From the NCBI GenBank assembly GCA_023014485.1, contig JAJOZX010005610.1:35001-99000 (forward strand): a stretch of DNA of 64,000 nt, read 5' to 3'. The stretch is from Bathynomus jamesi (taxonomy: Eukaryota > Arthropoda > Malacostraca > Isopoda > Cirolanidae). The position numbers and the translations under genes are program-made. The notes beneath the pieces are model-generated. The model had not been told where the DNA came from and did no database searches. It worked only from the letters and a program-made list of their open reading frames with translations. Below, in pieces: positions 46,813 to 58,468 of this stretch; within the stretch, counting starts at the first letter, position 1; each line of letters starts with the position of its first letter.

Positions 46813-49800
46813 TATATTGTAACACTGTTATACGTATAACATACCTATAACACAAAAGTGATGCAATTGGCAATGTTGAATTCCTTCCAGCATGCCATAA
46901 CACACTTGTTAGTGCCATCCTCCATGGCATTGCGAATGCGGACAAAGGTGAGACATGTGTATGCTGCCTTAAAGCACCAAAATTATAACCTGCGTAAGAA
47001 AAATCCACGCAAGTTGCAAGTCTACTGTATACATACGTATATATGAACTATTTGTGAAGTTACCTTAAATAAAATCCTCAAAATTTTCAGCATGCACAAT
47101 TTCAAATACTTGTAGAAAGCAAACCCAGAGATATCCCACTCCAATTTTTTGCTTGAATATGGTATGCTTAATCTAAAGGTCTTTACTTATGCCAATTTTC
47201 ATGACCTTGAATTTTGAACTCTGACCTGAGGTCAAGGTCAAAGGTGAAATATAAATGCAACTTTTTTAATAATGTACGCACTGTGCATAAAATTAAAGTT
47301 ATTCTGCTGTCTTTTCTGAGCATTTTGACACCAAAATCATTAAAATCCATCCATTAGATCCTGAGTTATGACCTTTTGAAAATCACAAGGTTACGCTGCT
47401 GACCCCAAATTTGTGGGGTCATTACTCCCAAACTATTTGACCCAAGTGGCTAAAATTTGGTCACGCTTCATTACTCATCATACCCAACTACCACACCAAA
47501 AATCATTAAAGGGTAATTCTACGAGAAATAGACAAATGAAGTACACGGTAACCTCTTCAAAATTCATGAAACTTGGTGTGAGGGTTGGTTTAGGTCCAAA
47601 TTACAAATTTCTGAATTTTTTTGAAAAATGGTCAAGTTGGTCAAATTTTATGGCTTGACCAAATTTTGGTCAAATGAAAAAACCAATAATTTTCAAACGT
47701 AAATATCTCAGCTCCTAATTGTGGTAGTGTAGTAAGTCTTAAATGATAAAATATGTAAAATTAACTGTAGTTTCTAAATATGTATCATTTTTTTAGGGTA
47801 ACAAAAATAAAATTACGATTTTTTTTTTTTTTTTTTTTTTGCGATTTGGCAGTGAAGATATCATTTTTCGAAAAAAAGACCAGGAATAAAAAATGTTTAT
47901 TTAACCTATGTACACCATAATAAGTAACAAAAAGTCAGCTTATCAATCATTATTATGAAAAAAAATTGACAAAAAAAAAATCCTCCAAATTTTAACAATT
48001 TTTTGCTTTCTTTCCAGATTATCAGTACATACCTAATTTTCTAGTATACGTAAATTTACCTAACCCTTAAAATGCCTCAAAACAAAATTTTGTTGCGATC
48101 CTATGAAAAAATACTCGATGAATTTTCTGTAACATCAAAAAAGTAAACTCTGTCATGGCAGCTGCAAGCTATGGAATTTTGGAAGAAAATCAATTACTAT
48201 GCAGCAATTGCTATGTCACAATTAAAAAGAAGCCAGTTGTATTAGAACATGTTCAACGTTCATCCAGAGAGCCGGAACCTGCACCAATACCTGAGCCAGA
48301 CATACTTGACGAATGTATGGAGCGAAGCAGTAGCGATTCCACGAATCCACCACCATTTGAAGAATTTGTCGTTCAAGACAGGCAATTCAATAAAGATTTG
48401 CTCAGCGACAATATTTTACCTTTATTTGATGAAAGCCCTATTAAAACAAGTAATAAAACAAGAGAGACTCCGTTCAGGACATTTGTTTCTTAATGCCAAA
48501 TTCGTAGTTTTCTGTTTTTAAATATTAGCATCAGCACTTGAATACATATATACAAAATATTTGATATTTGATTATTTCATGCAACCTAAATTTATGAATT
48601 TGTTTTACAGCTGGATTGAAGCCAGGACAAAAACAGATAAAGGCTTCTACGAAATTCAGATCGACAATGGAAAAGGTTAAACAAAGTTTTGAAGCTGCTT
48701 ATGGGGCTCCTATTGACTATTCTGAAGCTGGTCCATCCAAAAAAAGTTGTTTGGAAGATGATTTAGAGAGGCAAGACTACTTTTCAGACATAGTTATTGA
48801 AATTTGACATTTTAAATTAAATTTAATACAGTCATCGAAGTATATACTAAATTAAGTTTTATCTGTTTACATTTTTATAATTGGACAATATAATACATAT
48901 ACCTATATTTAATGAAAAGTTTAATTAAAAATATACTAATTAAACTTAATGTCAAATACACTTTATTTCAGGTATCAAAAGGTTATGGAAGAATTAAAGG
49001 AGAAATTTCAAGCAAGTAACGATTGCAATCTTAGGTTACAAATACTATCATTGTATCCCTATCCCATTGAAAAAACTGCTGACTTCTTTGGAGCAACAAA
49101 GTATATGGTGCGTAAGAGCCGCAACCTTCAAAAACAGTTTGGGATTCTTCCTAACATTCCAAACATGACAAAAGGGAAGGTCGTCACAGCTGAAATGAAA
49201 AAAAATATATATATTCTGGAGTTTTATGAAAATGACGAATATAGTAGGGTGTACCCGGGAATCAAAGATTATAAGTTTGCAATAAATGAAGAGGGTGAAA
49301 AAATAAAAAACAAGAGAGACTGGTATTGTGTAACTTGGAGTTAGCCTATATGCTAAATATGCAAAAAATGCTGAAAATCCCAAAATAGGCTTTAGTACCT
49401 TTGCTCATCTTCGACCGTCGTGGTGCGTGCTTGCGGGACAAAGCGGAACTCACAGTGTCTGCGTATGTACGCATCACCAAAATCCGAAACTACAAATATC
49501 AGCATTAGGCATTAAAGATTTAGACTACAAAAAATTAATGTCTTTATCCATCTGCAGCATGGACAATGAAGATTGTATGATGCACCGATGCAAAAGATGC
49601 CTGCGAGAGGTCAGAATCAAAAATTATTTGGAAAGTTTGGACTTCATGGCGATGGAAGAGATAAAATATGAACAATGGGTATCCATCGATCACTATGTTA
49701 AAAGATATCACCGAAACCACAGGAATACATGGAATCACTCACCAAAAAAATTGCACAACTGACAAGACACCACTTCACGAATAAATGTCAGTCGAGTTAC

Positions 49801-52717
49801 TTCAAAAATCTAAAAGAAACTCTGCCTGAAAATGAAGGTGTTTTGGTGGGCAATTTCGCGGAAAACTTCTCATTCATCGTACAAGATTGTGCCCAGGGGT
49901 TTCATTGGGAGAACTCGCAATGTACAGTGCACCCATTCGTTTATTATTCCAAAAACAATGCAGGAAAACTAATTTGCAAAAGTTACCGCTTCATTCCAAA
50001 CCGTCGCAGGCATGATACAATTCTGGTTCATAGTTTTCTCAAAAAATTAATCCTGTGCATCCAACAACAAAATTCAAACCCAACTAAAATTCATTATTTC
50101 ACAGATGGATGCGCAGCTCAGTATAAGAAAAAACAAATTTTCTAAATTTATGCCATCATTTCGAAGACTTCAAAATTCATGCTGAGTGGAATTTTTTTGC
50201 AACATCCCACGTGAAGAATGCCTGGGATGGTATTGGCGGAACGTTAAAAAGAGCAGTTGCCAGAGAAAGCTTACGACGGCCTCTCGACCATCAAATTTTA
50301 ACAGCTGAGGACTTCTACAATTTCTGCTCTCAAGAATTCCTAACCGCTATTGACTTTTTTTACGTCTCTGAGGCAGAAGTTGTAGATGTAGAGCTTTCTT
50401 TGCTAAAACATCTGAGTGAACCTATTACTTCTATCAAAGGTACTCAACAATTACATCACTTCGTCCCAATTTCCAAGAATTCGTTGAAGGTTTATCCACT
50501 CTCTCAGAGTGCACAGTCAGTCGAAATAAGAGAGCTCATTAGAGTTTCTGCTTTGGATCAAGAATATAATACTGGGTCATTCCAGCTCAATTGGTACATG
50601 GGTGGTCGGTCGGGTGACCATCTCCAATTTTCTTCAAATTTTCAGGGTTGATCCATACACCATTCAATAGCTTAAATCTAAAATTTTAGCTTCCTCAGTC
50701 AAAAATGTTTCATTTTATGGTCGCTTAAATGGCCCCAACCTTTGACAAAAAATGCCCATGTTGGGCTTGATCGGCCAATGCCTTCATTTTGAGAGGCCTT
50801 GAAAAGTGTCTTCTAATAGGAGAAGCAGCTTCACATTTGTCATGCCAATACAACTTCTGGTGGGCTTTTCAATTTTGCAAGCAAAAAGGCTGTGGGACAA
50901 ATAGTTTCTAAGTTACAAGGGCTTAAATATGGCTCCATTTTGAAGTTTGCATCAATTCCTCCCACTTTTACGACTACCATTTTCAAAAGTTTTAGTTCTA
51001 CATCAATCACAGCTGTTTTAATACTCCTAATAGTCTCTATGGGTTGTAAATTTATGAGTGAAATAAAAAAATAACCAAAAAAGGATTTATTTCTATTTTT
51101 AAAAATTTCCAAAAGTTGATATTTTCACAAAATTTGCAAAATTAACATCAACTTTGGGGCTTAATATAAAGGTGTCTGAAACTAGTCAGGGAGTTGATAC
51201 TTCTAATAAAGAAAGATACATATGTGTAAAAAAACCTATTAAGGAATAGATCTCAACTCAACTCCTTCATATAGTTTTGGTGATTCAAAAAAAGCGCTTT
51301 TTGTGAAAAATCTCAAATTTTTGCAAAATTTGTAAATTTCTATTTATGACATTGAATTGTAATTTTACTTCCATTTTATTACTTATTAAGTTGATTTACA
51401 ATTGTAATATGTAAATAAGTCTAAAACATACAAGAAATTTAATATGTCTGTCAAAACAACCAGCGACTAGAAGGGCTCTAGGTAGCTCATTTCGCTTTGT
51501 ATATTCTTATAAATGTAAAACATGATGGTTAATCATTAATGTCCAGGCCTATTTTATAGATCATGATCTTTTATTTTCAGAAAATTTAACTAGAGCAATT
51601 AACTTAAATTTACTGCCTGTAATAATGGCTTATTCTAATCAAGAATCAAAGTGCAGCTTTGGTATGCACTTGGATGATCCATGTCATGAACACAGACTCA
51701 CCAGGAAGGTGGGTATGTATACCTTACATGAGCTGACAGATGAAACAAGGAAACTGCTATTGTGAAGAGCAAAAGCAACTGTAATCAACCCAAATAGTGC
51801 TACTGTATGCTACCACCATGAAAAAATGTTTGGAATGCATTACCAACAAATGCAACTTAGCTGCCAAGATCCATGAAGAAATCATCGAAAGAAGATAAGT
51901 AAATATAGGTACTAATATATTTATATTTCATAAAGTTTATATTGTAAATTGTAACCTAAATTAGCTATTTAATTTTAATAGGGTAGGCTATATACTGTGC
52001 TACTGAATGCATATGTTTTGAATATTTTATACGAATAGCCTATAACCAAATGTTGAGGTTTTAAAATTATTTTCCAATGTGTTTAGAGTTTACATTACCC
52101 TACTTTATTTGCAGAATCATTACAAATTATTGACAAAGACATAGCAACTAGACTGAATCTGATACCAGGACAGAAACTTTGCTCAACATGCTTCTCTCGA
52201 GCCAAGACGATTGAAGAGGAAAAAGACTCAGGTAGTGATGAATATGTTCCAGAAGAAATAGTTAAGGAGACATTTGACGAAACATTAGGTTCACTAGAAT
52301 GCTCACCCATTAAGTATGTAAGAGCAAGAGATCGAAAGTTTTACGTGAAAAGGAAACTAAAGCAAATTGAAACCAACAAAATCAAAGCTGTCAAAAGTAC
52401 TTCATATGAAGCCTAGCATTTTGGATGAGGAAGCGGAGAAACCTATAGAGAGTGACAAAGAAAAGTGTTATCAGCATATGAGAGAGGAACTGAAAGAAAA
52501 GTGTAAAACTAGTACCAGACAAGAAAAGATAAATTCTAACACTCCTCCTCCAGAGAAAGAATTTTTTTTTTTTTTTTTTTTTGTATTGGGGCGTTTACCG
52601 CCATTTCCCGCTATATGGTAGCGGATATCATGGCGAGGCGGAATACGAGAAAGAGAAACGGAGACGGAGAAAAGGCACTAGAAAAGGGAGAACAGCGGAC
52701 TACAGGTGAGAAGCCAC

Positions 52718-55700
52718 CTAAAGCTCAGATAGGATGCGAGATTGGGAGAGGAAGAGGAAAAGACGGTCAAGCGAGAAGAGAGGGCTCTCAGCGAGCATAA
52801 GGCGTAAACGTTCGGGGAGGGGGAAATCAGAAAGGAACGGAAAAGCGCGACGACGTACTGACGACAGGGTGGGGCATTCCACAAGGATGTGAGAGACGGT
52901 GAGGGGCGACTGGCAGGAGGCGCAATGAGGAGCCTCCTGCCGGAACATAAGATAGCTGTGCGTGAGGCGCGTATGGCCGATGCGAAGCCGCGCAAGGACG
53001 ACCTCTTTGTGTCTGGAGCGGTGGAAAGAGGACACCCAATATGACAGACGGGGGCGGATGGACCAGAGTTTATTTCCGGTGGCATCGTCCCAGGACTGTT
53101 GCCACATGCGATCGTAAAAGGAACGAAAGACCTGCACATAGTCTGAGAAGGGGAGCGGGCGGGGGAGGGGAGGCAGCGAGGCGGCGGACCGGGCTAAGCG
53201 GTCCGCCGCCTCATTACCGGAAACACCAACATGGGCGGGAACCCAGCAGAAGGTGACACGGATCCGGTGAATGGTGTGCAGGACATGGTACTCCTGTTGA
53301 ATAAGGCGTACGAGGGGGTCCGGGGAATCATAGCGCTCGAGCGCCTGAAGGGCGCTCAGCGAGTCCGAAAAAATGGTACAGGAGGACCGCGAACAACCCG
53401 ATACCAGACGGAGGGCTTCCAGAAGGGCAAAGAGCTCTGCGGAAAAGATGGAGGCCTGAACCGGCAGGGGGATACCCCGGGAGGTAGGTGACAATGACGG
53501 AGAGAAGACGGCGGCCGCGACACCTGCAGGGGAGCGCATTGTCGGTGTAGACGGGAACGTCGTCCGAATGGACGGGAAGATGGGCCAGAAAAGAAGACCG
53601 GAGGACGACAGGAAGAGACTCCTTACGCAGGCCACGGAGCGCCTGGCAACGGCAGATAGGGGTGGTCCGCCAGGGGGGCGACAGATCGAAGGAGAACGGC
53701 AGAATAGAGGGTGGGGGGATCCCCAGGGACGAGAAAATCTCGGCCAGAGAGGCAGCGAAATGCCACGTGTCAGGCCGGGGTAGCGCCTGGGAGATCGCGG
53801 AGAAGAGTAGGGACTTCGGGAGGCGGCAGATGCGAAGGTAACACTTCGCCATGAGAAGGCCCCGGCGAAGGGGCAGGGGGGGGTGTCCACAGTCCACCTG
53901 AAGACTAGCGACAGGGGACGAGCGGAAGGCACCCGACGCCAGGCGAAGGCCACGGTGGAGAAGAGGATCCAGCATACGGAGTCCCGGAGAGGAGGCGGAA
54001 CTGTAGACCACACAGCCGTAGTCGACACGGGATTGCACCAGGGAGGTGTACAGGCGCAGCAGAGTACGCCTGTCCGCCCCCCAGGTCGTGTGGGACAGAT
54101 GACCCAAAAGGGAGAGGGTGCGGCGAGATGTTTGCCGCAACCGCCTAAGGTGTGGAACCCAACCGAAAAATCCGTCGAGGGTCATACCCAGGAATCTAAC
54201 GGATGGGACGAGGGGAAGAGGAGTGCCGGCAAGGGTAAGAGCGAAGGTATGCGACAGACGGAGGCGCCGAGGACGGAAAAGCATACTGGAAGACTTAGAG
54301 GGTGAGAAAGCATAGCCAACCGAGGACGCCCAGCGAACCACCGCATTGATGGCTAGCTGGAGCCGACGTTCAGCCAAAGACGGGAGGCGGCCAGAGCAAT
54401 AGATAGCCAGGTCATCGGCATAGAGGGAGCTACGAACGGATGTAGGCAGGACCGTAGCGACTGTGTTCATCACGAGTGAGAAACACAAGACGCTAAGGAC
54501 ACTACCCTGAGGGACACCCTCCTCCAACGGAAAGCGGTCAGAGAGGGCAGAACCGATGCGGACGCGGAAAGAACGGGCGGACAAGAAGTTATAAATAAAG
54601 GAAGGGAGAAAGCCTACGAAACCCAGGGAGCGTAAGCAGTCAAAGACCGCGCTCCGCCGGTAGTATCGTAGGCCTTCTGGAGGTCGAAAAAGACGGCGAG
54701 TACAAATTGACGCGGGAGAAAGCCTCCTGCACGTCATGGCTAAGGAGAGGAGGGGTCGGTGGTAGACCAGAAGCGCCGGAAACCAGCCTGGGTAGCAGGG
54801 TACTGGTCACTCGCCTCCAAGGTAAAGGACAGCCGCGAGGCGACCATCGCCTCCATCACCTTGCAGGCACAGCATGTTAGGGAAATGGGGCGATAGTTCG
54901 ACGGGAGTGAGGGGTCTTTATCGGGCTTCGGGATGGGGACGACGATGGACTCACGCCATCGGTCCGGAAATGAACCCTCCAACCAAACGGTTATAGAGGT
55001 CCAGTAGAAAGCTGAGAGCAGAGGGGTGGAGATGCCGTAAAAGGTCATAGGGGATATTATCGGGGCCGGGGGCGGAGGGCCTCCCGAAGCTCTGTCATGT
55101 GGAAGAGGTGATTATAGGGGTCATTCCTATGAGGTGGAAATTCCGGTGGGTCGCGGCGGGAATCGGAACTGGAGATGGCTGCAAAGTGCGCCGCGAGTGC
55201 GTTCGCGACGGCCTCCGGATCGGACACGAACTCGTCGTCCCGACCCGAAGCACCGGGGGTCGAGGGGGGACACGGGTCCCCTCAAAGCTACGCACCTTGC
55301 GCCAAACAGTCAAGGGGGCAGTCGAGGAGGAGATCCCGGACACGTAACTCCGCCAGGAGGTACACCGACGGGCCACTGCCTTCAGGCGCTGAAATTCTAT
55401 CTTGTGCTCCAGCTGGCGGGTCCGGTAGAAGCGGCGGCCGGCACGGCGCCGCTCCTGAACGGCATGGGAGCACTCTGGGGTCCACCATGGGACGCTTCGC
55501 GGTCTGGGGGAGCCAGAGGTATGGGGGATGCAACTGGCGGCAGCCGAGAGGATCTTACTCTCGAGGAAGGCGAGGGCCTCATTGACGGAGGGAAAGGCAG
55601 GAATTGATGGCGAGATCGCCGTGCCCCTCGCGTATGAGGCCCAGTCTGCTCGGGCGAACAGCCAGCGCGGGCGGACAGAGGTGGGGGGGAGGAGACGGGT

Positions 55701-56370
55701 CGGGGTAAGACACACTGGGAAATGGTCACTGCCGGAAGAATCCGGCAGGACCTCCCAGGTGAACTCCGTCACAATTTCGAGGGAAACCAGGGAAAGGTCG
55801 ATACAGGTGAAACTGTCATGGGCCGAGTGAAGGCAGGTTGGGGAGCCATCGTTCAGAAAGGTGAACTCGAGCTCGTCCATAAGGGAGAGAAGGGTCCGGA
55901 GAGAAAGGTGGAGCAAACATCCCCCCAGGCCGGGTCCCGACTGTTGAAGTCCCCGAGAATCAGAAAAGGGCGGGGAAGCTGGAGAATTAGGTCACGGAGA
56001 GAATCGGGTGGAGGGCGTACGTTAGGGGAGAGGTAAAGAGAGCAGACCGTGAGCTGGCGCCCCAAGAAAAGGCGCACGGCCACAGCTTGCAGGACTGTAC
56101 GGAGCGGGAGGGGGCGGAAAGGGACGGAGCGGTGCACAAAGACCGCGGCGCCCCCCTCCCCGCCCCATCGAGAGGCGGGGAAGGGAGCCCGCAGTAACCG
56201 GACACTCGAGGGAGGGAACGGGATCCCAGAATCGTCTCCTGAAGGCAGAAACACGCCGGACACCTGGAGGCCAGGAGAGAGGAGAGACTCTCGAGGCCTA
56301 CCAGGAGCCCGCGGATGTTCCACTGCAGGAGAGGTATAGGGAGGGGTAGGAAGGTCAGCGTAAAGGATGA
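52718..56370 (-). pseudogene. LINE ORF2: endonuclease, reverse transcriptase, RNase H, frameshifted
   Basis: The endonuclease starts near 56330 (LLQWNIRGLLVGLESL), with LTVCSLYLSPN and FLILGDFNSRDPAWG, and ends with SGSDHFPV near 55740. The RT follows: WRESIVVPIPKPDKDP and NYRPISLTCC at about 54930, EGVPQGSVLSVLCFS, and the catalytic YADDLAIY at about 54410. RNase H reads VPVYTDN, SAELFALLEAL, FSDSLSALQAL and WVPAHVGVSGNEAADRLA. A C-terminal Cys/His unit, HCASCQSPLTVSHILVEC, closes the protein at 52718. This order (APE, RT, RNase H) fits the I/Nimb-like part of the Jockey supergroup. Shifts near 56290, 55900, 55090, 54738 and 53555 break the frame, so the copy is dead or the sequence has indel errors. 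Confidence 0.88.
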
Positions 56371-57199
56371 TTATGGGGTGGGTGGGCCGATCAGGCGGCC
56401 CGAGATTAAAGGGAATCGGAAAGCCCCGGAGTTCAGTGAGGGACGCCGAACGAGGGCGAAGGCGAGGGTCCCCCCGACGAGGGGGCGATGTGGAACCAGA
56501 CGCCGGCAAGTCCTCCAGGAGAGGAGTCTCCCGGACGTCCGGGGGAGAGCGATGCAGAGAAGGGGATGTGAGAGGTATCCAGAATGCCCCTCCCTTCACC
56601 GGAGGTGCGGGGGAGGCAGGACTACGAGGGGGAGTGGAAAATAATACCTCACCCAGAGGCATTGGCAGGTCGAGGAGAGAGATGGGGCGGGTCAAACGCG
56701 GGGGCGTGCACGTCCCACCCACGCCGACCAGGTGGGCGAGTTCCCCCTCCAGTGGGTCCATCGACCGGGCCGGAGAGGGGTGTATCTCAGCCCCCACCAC
56801 GAGGGCCGACGGGGACCCCAGGGGGGAGCGTGCATAACGGTTGCGCAGTGGGGACGGTGAGGACACCGGGGCGGTAGGGCGAAGGGGGCGTTTGTGTTTA
56901 GGAGAGGAAGGTGATGCGAGGCTTATGGCGTCGAACCTTTCGGGGTCACCACTGGCGCGGCGCTTGCGGCCCCTATCCCTCCGTCGTGCGGCCCGCGTGG
57001 GTGACGGCGGGTCACGATCCGGAATGGGGGTGGCCGAAGGCGCCGGTGGAGAGGGCGTAGAAGGGGCAGGGGGGGTTGCCGACGAAGCATCGGCGTTCGC
57101 GGAGGGAGCACGTGGGGACGTGCTGGTAGTACGGGGAGCCGCGGTAGGAGTCCGCTGGGCGGCAGAGGATGGACTGGGAGTAGCGGACACGGTGGGTGG

Positions 57200-58468
57200 A
57201 GGCGCGTTGGGAACCGCCGGTGAGGACGGGGTCCGGGAACGGAGAGCCTCGGCGTACGAGGCACCACGCCGGGCCTCGCCGCCACGCAACCGCTCCCGCG
57301 CCTCCCGAGTGCTGAGAAACTCTGATGAACAGAGGGCCCGAACCTCCCTTTCAAAGAGGAAGGACGGGCAAGAGCGGGATGAAGCAGGGTGTGGTCCATG
57401 GCAGTTGGTGCAGGAAGGCGGAGCAGTACAGGGCAAGGGGTGGGGAGGGCCGCCGCAGCGGACACACAACGGGGCTGGCTGACGGCAGGAGCTGCTCACG
57501 TGGCCAAACCTATTACACTGAAAACAGCGCGTAGGATCTGGCACGTATGGTCGTACTGAGAATTCGCACGCTCGTCTCTCACCAAAGCCCCAGAATACCG
57601 AAACGGGGGGCACCAGTGAGTCGAAAGTGAGGAGCAGGCAGGAGAGGGGCAGTTGGGGACCGCGATCTGTCGGGAAAGCGGTACACCCTCACAACACCCT
57701 GGGAGGCGAGGTCAATCTGGAGGTCTTCCACCGGGATGGGTAGAAGACGAGCAGCGTAAATTGTGCCCTGGCACTGATTGAGGCGGGGGTGGGGAGTCAC
57801 CGTGATCCCGCAGCCCAGGACATCGGGGATAGCGAGCAGAGAGGAGGTTTCGGCAGAGGAACGCGACCTTATCAAAATGGAGCCATCCCTCTGAGGCCGA
57901 AGGTCAAAACGCGCCGTCCCCGTCTTCCCATGGATCGCTCGAAAGAGACGTTCGTGGTTAGTGGGGAGGGGCTTGGAGGAGGAGGGCGGAGGACTAGGAA
58001 CTTGTCCATCGTCCTAAGGCCGAGTGAAGCCGTCTGGCCAAACACCACCGGAACTTCGAGGGGGCGAGAAGACGAGAAAGGCGGACGGCGACGTCGGGTC
58101 CCACGTCCCCCAGGGGCCGAGGGGGCCGGGGGCGATGAGGCCCGACCGGAGTGGGAGGCGACCGGGGCCGCGGGCCTCCCACCTGAGGGCGAAAAAGCAG
58201 GTGGGTCCCTATCGGGACGTGGAATATGGGGGGATCCAGGGGTTGGGGGTTCCACTGCAGGTCCATCCGCTACTGGCGGGGGTCGGGCAGCGGCGCCACG
58301 AGCCTGGGGAAGAGAGGGAGAGGAGGCATCGGCAAGAAGAGCAGATGGGGTGGGCGAGGGCTGCCGACTGCCCTTACCAGACCCACGGTCCAAAGAGGTA
58401 GTCAGAGGGAGGTCAGATGCACAAGCCGGGTCATCAACGAGGTCCATTAGAGTTGTAAGTGTTTCCAT
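57200..58468 (-). pseudogene. LINE ORF1 (gag-like) with three CCHC knuckles, frameshifted
   Basis: The frame opens at 58468 (METLTTLMDLVDDPA), passes through a long Pro/Ala/Ser-rich region and, after a shift near 57875, shows GTIYAARLLPIPVEDL and ASQGVVRVYRF, similar to the esterase-free RNA-binding core of I/Jockey gag proteins. After another shift near 57600 comes VRPYVPDPTRCFQCNRFGH, followed by two more knuckles (CVRCGGPPHPLPC and CTNCHGPHPASSRSC), then SYAEALRSR. The protein binds the element RNA in related LINEs. Two frame changes make the present copy defective, unless they are sequence errors. Confidence 0.82.

Larger units (their letters stand above)
46254..47027. mobile_element. Tigger/pogo-type element, TA target, containing a second one
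   Basis: The ends CAGTAGACTCGCAACTTACG and GCAAGTTGCAAGTCTACTG are inverted and flanked by TA (46252-46253 and 47028-47029). CAGT(A/C)GACTCGC-type ends belong to the Tigger/pogo group. Another element of the same type is nested inside. Without it only about 310 bp remain and no coding sequence, so it is a non-autonomous remnant within D. Confidence 0.88.
26780..47510 (-). mobile_element. D: long-TIR DDD transposon, lineage D, split by E
   Basis: The inverted repeats are visible at about 26780-27030 and 47050-47300 (shared phrases such as TGCACAG(A/T)GTGCGTACATT and AAGGTCATGAAAATTG). The minus-strand transposase is in two halves, 46020-45131 and 29075-28076, separated by element E with a 4-bp duplication CTTA. 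Without insertions D is about 3.9 kb. The left end is cut by other sequence; the true right end may now lie at 18869 (AGGCATTCCATGACA), on the far side of A1, because of an inversion. Noncoding stretches 27030-28070 and 46020-47050 hold a SINE-like piece and a Tigger. Confidence 0.75.
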
